64,000 nt of DNA from NCBI GenBank assembly GCA_963800325.1, contig CAWDAQ010000008.1:67817-131816 (forward strand), written 5' to 3'. The DNA comes from CAWDAQ01 sp963800325. Its GTDB lineage: Bacteria; Actinomycetota; Actinomycetes; Actinomycetales; Dermatophilaceae. Within the stretch, counting starts at the first letter, position 1. Each line of letters opens with the position of its first letter. Both the position numbers and the translations under genes were made by a program. Below the pieces are notes generated by a model. That model searched no databases and had not been told where the DNA came from. It was given only the letters and a program-made list of their open reading frames with translations. Shown here one piece after another: positions 23,001 through 31,470 of the stretch.

Positions 23001-24332
23001 ATGATCGCCACGACCGACCTGCGCGGGCGCGCCCTCGACCTCCGGGACCTGCGGGCCGCGCTGCCCCGGGCCGAGTTCGACGTCGAGGCCGCCGTGCACG
23101 CCGTTCGCCCCATCTGCGACGACGTCCGCGACCGGGGCGCGGACGCGCTGTACGAGCTCGCGGAGCGGTTCGACGGGGTCCGCCCGCCCACCCTGCGGGT
23201 CCCCGCCCACGTGCTCCGGGCCGCGCTGGATCGGCTCGACGGCGACGTCCGGGCCGCCCTCGAGGTCGCCGTCGAGCGCGCCCGGGCGGTGCACGCCGAC
23301 CAGCGCCGCAGCGACACGCGCACCGACGTCGCCCCGGGCGGGGTCGTCACCGAGCGCTGGGTCCCCGTCGACCGGGTCGGGCTGTACGTCCCCGGCGGCA
23401 TCGCGGTCTACCCCTCCTCCGTCGTGATGAACGTCGTTCCCGCCCAGACGGCCGGCGTCGGCTCGCTCGCCGTCGCGAGCCCCCCGCAGCGGGAGAACAC
23501 GGGCATCTTCGCGGGCTACCCCCACCCGACCGTCCTCGCCGCGTGTGCCCTGCTCGGGGTCGAGGAGGTCTGGGCCGTCGGCGGCGCCCAGGCGGTCGCC
23601 GGCTTCGCCCACGGCTTCACCGACGGCGACGACGACTGCCCGCCGGTGAGCGTCGTCACCGGACCCGGCAACGTCTACGTCGCGGCCGCGAAGCGCCTCC
23701 TGAAGGGTCTGGTCGGCATCGACGCCGAGGCCGGGCCCACCGAGATCGCGGTCCTCGCCGACGCGGACGCGGACCCCGAGGTCGTCGCCGCCGACCTCGT
23801 CAGCCAGGCCGAGCACGACCCGCTCGCCGCCGCCGTGCTCGTCACCGACAGCGACGAGCTCGCCGCGGCCGTCCGGGAGGCCCTCACCCGCCGGGTCGCC
23901 GCGACCAAGCACTCCGAGCGGATCCGGGCCGCCCTCGAGGGCCGCCAGTCCGGGATCGTCCTCGTCGACGACCTCGACGCCGGGCTCGCCGTCGTCAACG
24001 CCTACGCCGCCGAGCACCTCGAGGTCGTCACCGCCGACGCCGCCGCGGTCGCCGCCCGCGTGCGCAACGCCGGCGCCGTCTTCGTCGGACCCCACTCCCC
24101 GGTCAGCCTCGGGGACTACGCCGCCGGCTCCAACCACGTCCTGCCGACCGGCGGGTGCGCCTGCCACACCGGGGGCCTGTCGGTCCAGTCCTTCCTGCGC
24201 GGCATCCACGTCGTCGAGTACACCCGCGAGGCGCTCGCCGACGTCGCCGACCACGTCGTCGCGCTCGCCTCCGCCGAGGACCTGCCCGCCCACGGCGAGG
24301 CCGTGACCGCGCGGTTCGGGGACCGGCGGTGA
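23001..24332 (+). CDS. hisD: Histidinol dehydrogenase
   Basis: This 443-aa zinc enzyme performs the last two oxidations of histidine synthesis (histidinol to histidine). Visible motifs are VGLYVPGGIAVYPSSVVMN, WAVGGAQAVAGFAHG, GPGNVYVAAAKR, GPTEIAVLAD, SQAEHDP (zinc and substrate) and GSNHVLPTGG. Length is normal. It is the first gene of a seven-gene run in which nearly every junction is a 4-nt overlap. Its ATG at 23001 follows a -10 element by 6 nt, so the operon probably begins with a leaderless message. The GTGA overlap at 24329 couples it to hisC. Confidence 0.95.
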   Translation: MIATTDLRGRALDLRDLRAALPRAEFDVEAAVHAVRPICDDVRDRGADALYELAERFDGVRPPTLRVPAHVLRAALDRLDGDVRAALEVAVERARAVHADQRRSDTRTDVAPGGVVTERWVPVDRVGLYVPGGIAVYPSSVVMNVVPAQTAGVGSLAVASPPQRENTGIFAGYPHPTVLAACALLGVEEVWAVGGAQAVAGFAHGFTDGDDDCPPVSVVTGPGNVYVAAAKRLLKGLVGIDAEAGPTEIAVLADADADPEVVAADLVSQAEHDPLAAAVLVTDSDELAAAVREALTRRVAATKHSERIRAALEGRQSGIVLVDDLDAGLAVVNAYAAEHLEVVTADAAAVAARVRNAGAVFVGPHSPVSLGDYAAGSNHVLPTGGCACHTGGLSVQSFLRGIHVVEYTREALADVADHVVALASAEDLPAHGEAVTARFGDRR

Positions 24333-25462
24333 GCCCGGTCACCGACCTGCTCCGGGAGGACCTGCGCGGGCGCACCGCCTACGGCGCCCCGCAGCTCGAG
24401 GTGCCGGTGCGGCTCAACACGAACGAGAACTCCTACCCGGTGCCGGACGAGGTCGTCGACGACGTCGTCGAGAGCCTGCGTCCCGTCGTCGCCGACCTCA
24501 ACCGCTATCCCGACCGGGAGTTCACCCGGCTGCGCGAGGAGCTCGCCCGGTACCTCAGCGGGCACGGGTCGCCCGGCGGGGCCCGGGTGGGCGCCGAGCA
24601 GGTGTGGGCGGGGAACGGGAGCAACGAGGTGCTCCTCCACCTGCTCCAGGCATTCGGCGGCCCGGGACGCACGGCGCTCGGGTTCACCCCGGCGTACTCG
24701 ATGCACCCGGTCATCACCGCGACGACCGGCACGACGTGGGTCGACGGCCGGCGCGGCGACGGCGCCGCCGGACGGTTCGACCTCACCGCGACCTCCGCCG
24801 CCGAGCAGGCGGCCGCCCACGACCCCGCCGTCGTGTTCCTCTGCTCGCCGAACAACCCCACGGGGACCGCCCTCGACCTCGACGTCGTCCTCGCCGTCCA
24901 CGAGGCCGCGCCGCGCGCGGTGGTCGTCGTCGACGAGGCCTACGCCGAGTTCGCCCGGCCCGGGACCCCGAGCGCGCTGACCCTCCTGCCCGGGCGGGAG
25001 CGGCTCGTCGTCACCCGGACGATGAGCAAGGCCTTCGCGTTCGCCGGGGGCCGCCTGGGCTACCTCGCCGCCGACCCCGAGCTCACCGCGGCCCTCCGGC
25101 TGGTCCGGATGCCCTACCACCTCTCGGCGCCCACCCAGGCGATCGCGCTCGCCGCGCTCCGGCACTCGGGCCGGATGCTCGCGACCGTCGAGGCGATCAA
25201 GCACGAGCGGGACCGGGTCGTGGGCGCCCTCGCCGGGATGGGCCTCGACCCCGTCCCGAGCGACGCCAACTTCGTCCTCTTCGGCGGCCTCGAGGACGCG
25301 CCCGCGACGTGGCGGGCCCTGCTCGAGCACGGGGTCCTCGTCCGCGACGTCGGCATCCCGCACTATCTTCGTGTCACCGCCGGAACCCCGGAGGAGACCA
25401 CGGCCTTCCTCGACGCCATGAGCGTCCTCGCGCCCGCGCACCGCAGGAGAGACCCCGCATGA
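24329..25462 (+). CDS. hisC: Histidinol-phosphate aminotransferase
   Basis: This 377-aa class I/II PLP aminotransferase converts imidazole acetol phosphate to histidinol phosphate. Landmarks are LNTNENSYPVP, NGSNEVLLHLLQAF, CSPNNPTG, VVVDEAYAEF and the PLP lysine in TRTMSKAFAFAGGRLGY. The C-terminal VGIPHYLRVTAGTPEE is standard HisC. The start is GTG 24329, overlapping hisD by 4 nt. The stop overlaps hisB (ATGA at 25459-25462). Confidence 0.93.
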   Translation: MSPVTDLLREDLRGRTAYGAPQLEVPVRLNTNENSYPVPDEVVDDVVESLRPVVADLNRYPDREFTRLREELARYLSGHGSPGGARVGAEQVWAGNGSNEVLLHLLQAFGGPGRTALGFTPAYSMHPVITATTGTTWVDGRRGDGAAGRFDLTATSAAEQAAAHDPAVVFLCSPNNPTGTALDLDVVLAVHEAAPRAVVVVDEAYAEFARPGTPSALTLLPGRERLVVTRTMSKAFAFAGGRLGYLAADPELTAALRLVRMPYHLSAPTQAIALAALRHSGRMLATVEAIKHERDRVVGALAGMGLDPVPSDANFVLFGGLEDAPATWRALLEHGVLVRDVGIPHYLRVTAGTPEETTAFLDAMSVLAPAHRRRDPA

Positions 25463-26076
25463 CCAGCACCACCGGCCCCGCCCGCACCGCCACCCTGAGC
25501 AGGACGACGTCGGAGAGCAGCGTCGAGCTCAGCCTCGACCTCGACGGCGAGGGCCGTGGCGACGTCAGCACCGGGGTGAGGTTCTACGACCACATGCTGC
25601 TGTCGCTGGCCAAGCACTCCCTCGTCGACCTCACCGTGAAGGCGACCGGCGACGTCGACGTCGACGCCCACCACACCGTCGAGGACGTCGCCATCGTCCT
25701 CGGGGACGCCCTGCGCGAGGCCCTCGGTGACAAGCGCGGCATCGCCCGGTTCGGGGACGCCACCGTCCCCCTCGACGAGGCCCTCGTCCACGCCGTCGTC
25801 GACGTCGCCGGACGACCGTACGCGGTCCACACCGGCGAGCCCGAGGGGCAGCAGTACGTCGTCATCGGGGGCAGCTACACCGGCTCGCTCACCCAGCACG
25901 TGTTCGAGACGCTCGCCCACCACGCGGGCATCGCCCTCCACGTCCGGGTCCTCTCCGGCCGGGACCCGCACCACGTCGTCGAGGCCCAGTTCAAGGCCGT
26001 CGCCCGCGCCCTCCGGGCCGCCGTCGCGCTCGACCCCCGCGTCAGCGGCGTCCCGAGCGCCAAGGGTGCGCTCTAA
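25459..26076 (+). CDS. hisB: Imidazoleglycerol-phosphate dehydratase
   Basis: This 205-aa monofunctional dehydratase (no phosphatase domain, as usual in actinobacteria) has two repeated halves with the manganese-binding motifs HHTVEDVAI and the later HHVVEAQFKA. FYDHML and the C-terminal PSAKGAL are also diagnostic. It converts imidazole glycerol phosphate to imidazole acetol phosphate. The start is ATG 25459, overlapping the hisC stop. The next gene begins 3 nt after its stop. Confidence 0.95.
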   Translation: MTSTTGPARTATLSRTTSESSVELSLDLDGEGRGDVSTGVRFYDHMLLSLAKHSLVDLTVKATGDVDVDAHHTVEDVAIVLGDALREALGDKRGIARFGDATVPLDEALVHAVVDVAGRPYAVHTGEPEGQQYVVIGGSYTGSLTQHVFETLAHHAGIALHVRVLSGRDPHHVVEAQFKAVARALRAAVALDPRVSGVPSAKGAL

Positions 26077-26079
26077 CCC

Positions 26080-26748
26080 GTGGCCCCCACCGGCGGCACG
26101 CCTCCGAGCCGGGGGCTGCTCCTCGTCCACGGCGCGGGCTCGCGGGTCGACCACTGGGTCCGCCGCGGCCTCGTCGCCACCCGCGTCCTCGAGGTCGGGG
26201 ACGGGTGGAGCGCCGTGTGCCCCGCGGAGTCCCGCAGCCGTACCGTGCCGCCCTACGACGACGCGCTCTCCGTCCTCGCCGCCCGCCCGATCGGCTACCG
26301 GCTCCGACCGGCGGTCGGGGCCTTCGTCATCGACGGCAAGGGCGTGCTCACCGTGCAGCCGGCCGGCCTACGCGCCGTCCAGCGATGGCTCGTCTGGGCC
26401 CCCGGCCGGGGGCTGCTGCGTCCACGCCACCTGCCCTCCGCGGCCCCGGAGGACCTCCTCGAGGCCGCCGGTGGCGAGGAGACCCCCCGGGCCGTGCGCG
26501 CCCTGCGCGACCTCGTCACCCGGACCGACGCGACCCCGGTGCAGTGGGCCGGGGACCTGCTCGACGCGCTCGGCCTGCCCGGGCGGGCCCTCCTCGAGGG
26601 CCGCGCCGCGCGGCCGGGAGAGGCGGGCGGCAGGCTCGTCGAGCCCGACCACAAGGCGGTGCGCCGCTTCGAGGAGCTGCTCGCCGACGAGGGCGCCATC
26701 CGCGAGCCCGACGGGCCCGGCGGATCCGACCGGAGGGGGTGCCCGTGA
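26080..26748 (+). CDS. Conserved hypothetical protein inside the his operon
   Basis: This 222-aa protein sits between hisB and hisH in the same strand and spacing pattern (3 nt after hisB, 4-nt overlap with hisH), so it is co-expressed with histidine synthesis. It has no signal peptide or clear membrane segment. The first half is beta-rich (VLEVGDGWSAVCPAESRSR, VGAFVIDGKGVLTVQ), and the second half is helical with a charged tail (DHKAVRRFEELLADEG). The early GLLLVHGAGSRVDHW recalls an alpha/beta hydrolase opening, but no catalytic serine motif follows. The family is not recognised. The codon pattern matches its neighbours. Confidence 0.75.
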   Translation: MAPTGGTPPSRGLLLVHGAGSRVDHWVRRGLVATRVLEVGDGWSAVCPAESRSRTVPPYDDALSVLAARPIGYRLRPAVGAFVIDGKGVLTVQPAGLRAVQRWLVWAPGRGLLRPRHLPSAAPEDLLEAAGGEETPRAVRALRDLVTRTDATPVQWAGDLLDALGLPGRALLEGRAARPGEAGGRLVEPDHKAVRRFEELLADEGAIREPDGPGGSDRRGCP

Positions 26749-27386
26749 GCCGTGACGTCGTCGTCCTCGACTACGGGTCGGGCAACGTCCGCTCCGCGGT
26801 CCGGGCGCTGGAACGCGTCGGGGCCCGGGTCGAGCTCACCGCCGACCGGGCCCGCGCCCTCGACTGCGGCGGGCTGTTCGTCCCCGGGGTCGGCAACTTC
26901 CACGCGTGCGCCCGGGCCCTCCGCGCGGCCGACGGCCCGCGGATCGTCGACGTGCGCCTCGCCGGCGGCCGTCCGGTGCTCGGGGTCTGCGTCGGGATGC
27001 AGGTGATGTTCGAGGGCAGCGACGAGCCGGGCGCGGACCCCGTCGCGGGGCTGGGAGAGTGGCCCGGGCGGGTCACCCGGCTCACCGCCGACGTCGTGCC
27101 GCACATGGGCTGGTCCGGGCTCACCGTCGCCGACGGCACCCGCCTGCTGGCCGGGGTGGCCTCCGAGCGGTTCTACTTCGTCCACTCCTACGCCCTCGCG
27201 GAGTGGGTCATGCCCGCCCCGACCGGCGCGATGGCCGGCCGGGCCCCGCTGGTGACGACGGCCGAGCACGGCGGGTCCTTCGTCGCGGCCGTCGAGAACG
27301 GCCCCCTGTCCGCCACGCAGTTCCACCCCGAGAAGTCCGGGGACGCGGGACTGCACCTCCTCGAGAACTGGGTGAGCTCGCTGTGA
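26745..27386 (+). CDS. hisH: Imidazole glycerol phosphate synthase, glutaminase subunit
   Basis: This 213-aa class I glutamine amidotransferase releases ammonia for HisF. The catalytic triad is visible: Cys in LGVCVGMQVMFEGS (about residue 84), His and Glu in ATQFHPEKSGDAG. FVPGVGNF and PHMGWSGL are HisH-specific. Its partner hisF is not in this window. The GTG start at 26745 overlaps the hypothetical gene upstream by 4 nt, with GGAGGGGG as a possible ribosome site at 26732-26739. Confidence 0.94.
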   Translation: MSRDVVVLDYGSGNVRSAVRALERVGARVELTADRARALDCGGLFVPGVGNFHACARALRAADGPRIVDVRLAGGRPVLGVCVGMQVMFEGSDEPGADPVAGLGEWPGRVTRLTADVVPHMGWSGLTVADGTRLLAGVASERFYFVHSYALAEWVMPAPTGAMAGRAPLVTTAEHGGSFVAAVENGPLSATQFHPEKSGDAGLHLLENWVSSL

Positions 27387-28186
27387 CCGACCAGACCCCC
27401 GACACCCGGCGGCCGCGGGCCGCCGGTCCCGCCGGCGCGGCGCCGCACGCCCCCGCGCCGGGCCGGCTCCAGCTGCTGCCGGCCGTCGACGTCGCCGACG
27501 GCCAGGCCGTCCAGCTCGTCCAGGGCGTCGCCGGCAGTGGCGGCCGCTACGGCGACCCGGTCCGTGCCGCCCGCGCCTGGCAGGAGGCGGGGGCCGAGTG
27601 GATCCACCTCGTCGACCTCGACGCGGCGTTCGGGCGCGGCTCCAACGCCGACCTGCTCGCCGACATCGTCGGCCGGCTCGACGTCGCCGTCGAGCTCAGC
27701 GGGGGGATCCGGGACACCGAGACGCTCCAGCGGGCGCTCGCGACCGGCTGCCGCCGCGTCAACATCGGCACCGCCGCCCTCGAGGACCCCGACTGGACCG
27801 CCGCCGTCATCGCCGAGCACGGCGACCGGGTCGCCGTGGGCCTCGACGTGCGGGGCACCACCCTCGCCGCCCGCGGCTGGACCCGCGAGGGCGGGGACCT
27901 CGAGGAGACCCTCGACCGGCTCGACCGGGCCGGGTGCGCCCGGTACGTCGTCACCGACGTCGCCAAGGACGGCATGCTCGCCGGGCCCAACCTCGACCTG
28001 CTCGCCGCGGTGTGCGCGCGCACGGACCGCCCGGTCGTCGCCTCCGGCGGCATCTCGAGCCTCGCCGACGTCGCCGCCGTCCGCGAGCTCACCCCGCTGG
28101 GGGTCGAGGGCGCCATCATCGGCTCGGCCCTCTACCGGGGCGCGTTCACCCTCCCCGAGGCCCTCGACGTCGCCGGCCGGCCGTGA
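27383..28186 (+). CDS. priA: Phosphoribosyl isomerase A (HisA/TrpF bifunctional type)
   Basis: This 267-aa (beta/alpha)8 barrel shows LLPAVDVADGQAVQLVQG, WIHLVDLDAAFGRGSN (catalytic Asp), AVELSGGIRD and YVVTDVAKDGMLAGPNLDLL (second catalytic Asp), then ASGGISSLAD. The DVAKDG form is the actinobacterial PriA type, which isomerises both ProFAR (histidine) and PRA (tryptophan). About 28 extra N-terminal residues rich in Pro and Ala precede the barrel; a start nearer the RLQLLPAVD segment is possible. The GTG at 27383 gives the 4-nt overlap typical of this operon. Confidence 0.92.
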   Translation: MTDQTPDTRRPRAAGPAGAAPHAPAPGRLQLLPAVDVADGQAVQLVQGVAGSGGRYGDPVRAARAWQEAGAEWIHLVDLDAAFGRGSNADLLADIVGRLDVAVELSGGIRDTETLQRALATGCRRVNIGTAALEDPDWTAAVIAEHGDRVAVGLDVRGTTLAARGWTREGGDLEETLDRLDRAGCARYVVTDVAKDGMLAGPNLDLLAAVCARTDRPVVASGGISSLADVAAVRELTPLGVEGAIIGSALYRGAFTLPEALDVAGRP

Positions 28187-28947
28187 GCGGGCACCCTCAC
28201 AGGGCCACGCCGTCCGGAGGCACGCCGTCCGGGGACTCCGCGGGCGCGGCCTGGGCCGGGCGCCGGGTCACGGCCGCCGGGGACCCCGCCGACGACGGCC
28301 GCGCGGACCCGGGCCTCGCCCGGGCCCTCGCCGCCCGAGCCGGCGCAGCCGACCTCGTCGAGGCGGTCCGCGCCGCCCGCCTGCTCGTGCCCGTCGTCGC
28401 CACCGGCGGGGGCGGCCCGTCCGCGGAGGGGTCGACGGGGGAGGAGCCCCGCGACGAGGTCTCCCTCGTCACCCTCCGCGCCCCGGACGGGACCGCGGCC
28501 CTGCCGGCGTTCACCTCCCTCGACCGAATGGCCGCGTGGGACCCCAGGGCCCGTCCCGTCCCCGTGGACGCGGCCCGGGCCGCCGCCGCCGCCCTGTCCG
28601 AGGGCTGCGCCGTCCTCGTCCTCGACGTCGGCTCCGACGACGCCCGCGAGGTGCGCACGAGCATGCTGTGCGCCCTCGCCGAGGAGCGCGACTGGCACCC
28701 GCCCGAGGCCGACCCGGTCGTCGCCGAGCGGGTCGCTGCCGCGGTCGCGGGCGAGCCGGCCGTCGTGGCGCACGAGCTCGGGGAGGGCCGCCCCGAGGGG
28801 CGCGGGGTGCTCGCGGTCGCGGTCGTCCTCCGCGACGGCACGGACGCCGACGAGGCCCGGGCCGTGCTCTCCCGGGTCGCCGGGACCCTCGGCGGGGACG
28901 CCCTCGTGCGCTCCCGCGTCGACGGGCTCACCTTCGCGGCCCGCTGA
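28183..28947 (+). CDS. SseB-domain protein
   Basis: This 254-aa protein follows priA with a GTGA overlap. It carries a region (LVEAVRAARLLVPVV, then LPAFTSLDRMAAWDP) characteristic of the SseB N-terminal domain, known from an enterobacterial enhancer of serine sensitivity and common as a small protein after priA in actinobacteria. The C-terminal half (about residues 180-254) is an alpha/beta segment ending LVRSRVDGLTFAAR. The precise role is unknown. The first 50 residues are low-complexity. It is the last gene of the his run. Confidence 0.75.
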   Translation: MSGHPHRATPSGGTPSGDSAGAAWAGRRVTAAGDPADDGRADPGLARALAARAGAADLVEAVRAARLLVPVVATGGGGPSAEGSTGEEPRDEVSLVTLRAPDGTAALPAFTSLDRMAAWDPRARPVPVDAARAAAAALSEGCAVLVLDVGSDDAREVRTSMLCALAEERDWHPPEADPVVAERVAAAVAGEPAVVAHELGEGRPEGRGVLAVAVVLRDGTDADEARAVLSRVAGTLGGDALVRSRVDGLTFAAR

Positions 28948-29010
28948 CCCGCCGCGCGCGCAGGGTCGCTGCGCCGCGGCCCGCCCCGGGAGGGGTCGGG
29001 AGAGGTTCGG

Positions 29011-29040
29011 TTGGGTCACCCGCGGGGCCGCTGCTAACAT
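29011..29040 (+). promoter_or_regulatory. Promoter of the infC-rpmI-rplT operon
   Basis: TTGGGT (29011-29016), an 18-nt spacer, then TAACAT (29035-29040). Transcription would start near 29047, giving a leader of about 230 nt before infC. Confidence 0.6.
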
Positions 29041-29189
29041 GGCAGCAGACCGGCCGTGCCGTCCGTTGGAGGGCACGGTGTGCAAGAGAAGCACCTCATC
29101 GCTTCCACCCGCGTCGACGTCACGTCGCCGGGTCCTCGGTCCGGGTTCGGCGCACCGCTGTGGTGTCGCCGTCCCGGGCGGACGGTGGA

Positions 29190-29223
29190 GGGCTTCTCGA
29201 GCACGGCGTCGAGGGGCCCTTTT
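29190..29223 (+). terminator. Candidate attenuator terminator in the infC leader
   Basis: GGGCTTCTCGA (29190-29200) pairs over 11 bp (two G-T) with TCGAGGGGCCC (29209-29219) around an 8-nt loop, directly followed by TTTT (29220-29223). It lies inside the leader, 53 nt before the infC start, so it would stop transcription before infC-rpmI-rplT unless an alternative fold forms. An upstream stem CCGTGCC/GGCACGG (about 29055-29080) may take part. Confidence 0.55.
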
Positions 29224-29276
29224 CGGTTCCCCGCGCGCGGACACCAGCGAGAGTCACCCGAGCAGAGGAGAACCAC

Positions 29277-29867
29277 ATCAGCGAGCCTCGCATCAACGAC
29301 CGCATCCGGGTCCCGGAGGTGCGGTTGGTCGGTCCCAACGGCGAGCAGGTCGGCATCGTGCGCGTCGAGGACGCCCTCCGCCTGGCAGCCGAGGCCGACC
29401 TCGACCTCGTCGAGGTCGCCCCGATGGCCAAGCCGCCGGTCGCCAAGCTCATGGACTACGGCAAGTACAAGTACGAAGCCGCCATGAAGGCGCGCGAAGC
29501 GCGCAAGAACCAGGTCAACACGATCATCAAGGAGATCAAGCTCCGTCCGAAGATCGACCAGCACGACTACGGCACGAAGAAGGGCCACGTCGAGCGGTTC
29601 CTCAAGGCGGGCGACAAGGTCAAGGTGACGATCATGTTCCGGGGTCGCGAGCAGTCGCGCCCCGAGCTCGGTTTCCGGCTGCTGCAGCGGCTCGCCGAGG
29701 ACGTGGCCGAGCTGGGCTTCGTCGAGTCCCAGCCCAAGCAGGACGGCCGGAACATGGTCATGGTCCTCGGACCGACCCGGAAGAAGTCCGAGGCGAAGGC
29801 CGAGCAGCGCCGTCGCCGGGACAGCGAGGCAGCTGAGCGGACGGGCGCCCAGGCGCCCGCGGAGTGA
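29277..29867 (+). CDS. infC: Translation initiation factor IF-3 (ATC start codon)
   Basis: This 196-aa factor binds the 30S subunit and polices start-codon choice. It shows the complete two-domain form: ISEPRINDRIRVPEVRLVG at the N terminus, a lysine-rich linker (KYKYEAAMKAREARKNQ), then the C domain KIDQHDYGTKKGHVERFL and FRGREQSRPELGFRLL. There is no in-frame ATG, GTG or TTG near the conserved N terminus; the nearest upstream GTG is over 100 nt away. The match begins at ATC 29277, preceded by GAGGAG at a good distance. A non-standard AUC or AUU start is the known basis of IF-3 self-regulation in other bacteria, so the ATC is read as the true start. Confidence 0.92.
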   Translation: MSEPRINDRIRVPEVRLVGPNGEQVGIVRVEDALRLAAEADLDLVEVAPMAKPPVAKLMDYGKYKYEAAMKAREARKNQVNTIIKEIKLRPKIDQHDYGTKKGHVERFLKAGDKVKVTIMFRGREQSRPELGFRLLQRLAEDVAELGFVESQPKQDGRNMVMVLGPTRKKSEAKAEQRRRRDSEAAERTGAQAPAE

Positions 29868-29948
29868 CCAGCGACCCCCACACCACGTCGTCGCGGACCC
29901 CGCACGAGACTGACGACGGACGACACGACTGAAGGAGATCGGCCCCCC

Positions 29949-30143
29949 ATGCCGAAGAACAAGACGCACAGCGGCGCGAAGAAGCGGTTCCGGGTCACCG
30001 GTCGCGGCAAGATCATGCACCAGCGCGCCAACCACGTGCACAAGTTCCACGAGAAGACCCCGCAGCACGCGCGCCGCCTCGCCGACGACGTCGTCGTCTC
30101 CAAGAGCGACGTCAAGAAGGCGAAGAAGCTTCTCGGTCGGTAG
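29949..30143 (+). CDS. rpmI: Ribosomal protein bL35
   Basis: This 64-aa very basic protein is the standard L35 (MPKNKTHSGAKKRFRVTGRG..., ending KKAKKLLGR), a 50S subunit component. Ribosome site GAAGGAG lies upstream of ATG 29949. It is the second gene of infC-rpmI-rplT. The 81-nt gap from infC holds no obvious hairpin. Confidence 0.97.
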   Translation: MPKNKTHSGAKKRFRVTGRGKIMHQRANHVHKFHEKTPQHARRLADDVVVSKSDVKKAKKLLGR

Positions 30144-30224
30144 CCCACCGCCGTCCCCTCACCCCGGTCCGCCGCCCCGTCCCCCTCGGCGGCCGGACCA
30201 GCACGACGACAAGGAGTAACTCAC

Positions 30225-30626
30225 GTGGCACGCGTGAAGCGGGCGGTCAACGCCCAGAAGAAGCGCAGGGTGGTCCTCGACCGCGCCAGCGGGTACCGCG
30301 GGCAGCGCTCGCGGCTCTACCGCAAGGCCAAGGAGCAGGTCACCCACTCGTTCACCTACAGCTACCGGGACCGCCGGGCCAAGAAGGGCGACTTCCGCCG
30401 GCTGTGGATCCAGCGGATCAACGCCGCCGCCCGGGCGAACGGGATGACGTACAACCGGTTCATCCAGGGCCTGCGGGCCGCCGACGTCGAGGTCGACCGC
30501 CGCATGCTGGCCGAGCTCGCCGTCAACGACGAGACCGCCTTCACGGCGCTCGTCGAGGTCGCCCGCGCGGCCCAGCCGGGCTCGTCCGACACCGCGTCGG
30601 ACCGGGCCGGCGCCGCGAGCGTCTGA
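30225..30626 (+). CDS. rplT: Ribosomal protein bL20
   Basis: This 133-aa 50S assembly protein opens MARVKRAVNAQKKRR and contains YRGQRSRLYRKAKEQV and FRRLWIQRINAAARANGMTY, all standard L20. The C terminus is about 15 residues longer than usual (AQPGSSDTASDRAGAASV). In other bacteria L20 represses its own operon by binding the leader; whether that applies here is open. Start GTG 30225 follows AAGGAG. Confidence 0.97.
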   Translation: MARVKRAVNAQKKRRVVLDRASGYRGQRSRLYRKAKEQVTHSFTYSYRDRRAKKGDFRRLWIQRINAAARANGMTYNRFIQGLRAADVEVDRRMLAELAVNDETAFTALVEVARAAQPGSSDTASDRAGAASV

Positions 30627-30652
30627 GGCCCCCCAGCTCCGAGCGCCGGGAG

Positions 30653-31468
30653 ATGCCCCAGCTCACCAACCCCCGATCCGATCGGGTGCGGTCGGTGCGC
30701 GGGCTCTCCCGGCGCTCGGCGCGTGAGCGCACCGACCGGTTCCTCGTCGAGGGCCCCCAGGGCGTGCGCGAGGCCGTCCGGTGCGCGCCCGAGCTCGTCC
30801 TCGACGTCTACGCCACGGAGGGTGGGACGCGGGCCTGCGCCGACGTCGTCGACGAGGCCGCCGCGGCCGGGCTGCACGTCCACGAGGTCAGTGACGAGGT
30901 GCTCGCCGCGATGGCCGACACCGCCACCCCGCAGGGGCTGCTCGCGGTGTGCCGGCGTCCTCGGGCGGAGCTCACCGACGTGCTCGCGGCCCGCCCCCGG
31001 CTGCTCGTCGTGCTCGCCCACGTCCGCGACCCCGGCAACGCGGGAACCGTGATCCGGGCCGCGGACGCCGCCGGCGCCGACGCGGTCCTCGTCACCGACG
31101 GCTCGGTGGACGTGCTCGCGCCGAAGGTCGTCCGCTCCACCGCCGGGTCGCTGTTCCACCTCCCCGTCGTCACCGGGCTCCCGGCCGCCGAGGTGCTCGA
31201 CGCGCTGGGCGGCGCGGGCGTCTCCCGGTACGCCGCGGACGGCAGCGGGGCGAGCACCGTCGCCGAGGTGGACCGGACCGGCCCGCACGCCTGGGTCCTC
31301 GGCAACGAGGCGTGGGGCCTGGAGGAGGACGTGCGCCAGCGGTGCGACGCCGTCGTCCGCGTGCCGATCCACGGCCGGGCCGAGTCGCTCAACCTCGCGA
31401 TGGCCGCCACGGTCGTGCTCTACGCCTCCGCTGCCGCGCAAAACGGCTGGTCATGGGTAGGGTCGTGA
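30653..31468 (+). CDS. TrmH/SpoU-family rRNA 2'-O-methyltransferase
   Basis: This 271-aa protein has an N-terminal L30e-like RNA-binding domain (RTDRFLVEGPQGVREAV) and a C-terminal SPOUT knot with the three family motifs: RDPGNAGTVIRAADAAGADAV, WVLGNEAWGL and ESLNLAMAATVVLY. It should methylate a ribose in 23S rRNA; the site is unknown. The position after rplT matches the tsnR-like gene of mycobacteria. Start ATG 30653 has a weak GGGAG ribosome site directly upstream. Confidence 0.88.
   Translation: MPQLTNPRSDRVRSVRGLSRRSARERTDRFLVEGPQGVREAVRCAPELVLDVYATEGGTRACADVVDEAAAAGLHVHEVSDEVLAAMADTATPQGLLAVCRRPRAELTDVLAARPRLLVVLAHVRDPGNAGTVIRAADAAGADAVLVTDGSVDVLAPKVVRSTAGSLFHLPVVTGLPAAEVLDALGGAGVSRYAADGSGASTVAEVDRTGPHAWVLGNEAWGLEEDVRQRCDAVVRVPIHGRAESLNLAMAATVVLYASAAAQNGWSWVGS
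31458..31463 (+). promoter_or_regulatory. -10 element of a leaderless promoter (histidine kinase)
   Basis: TAGGGT ends 7 nt before ATG 31471 and lies at the very end of the methyltransferase gene, favouring the shorter kinase start over ATG 31453. Confidence 0.5.
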
Positions 31469-31470
31469 CC

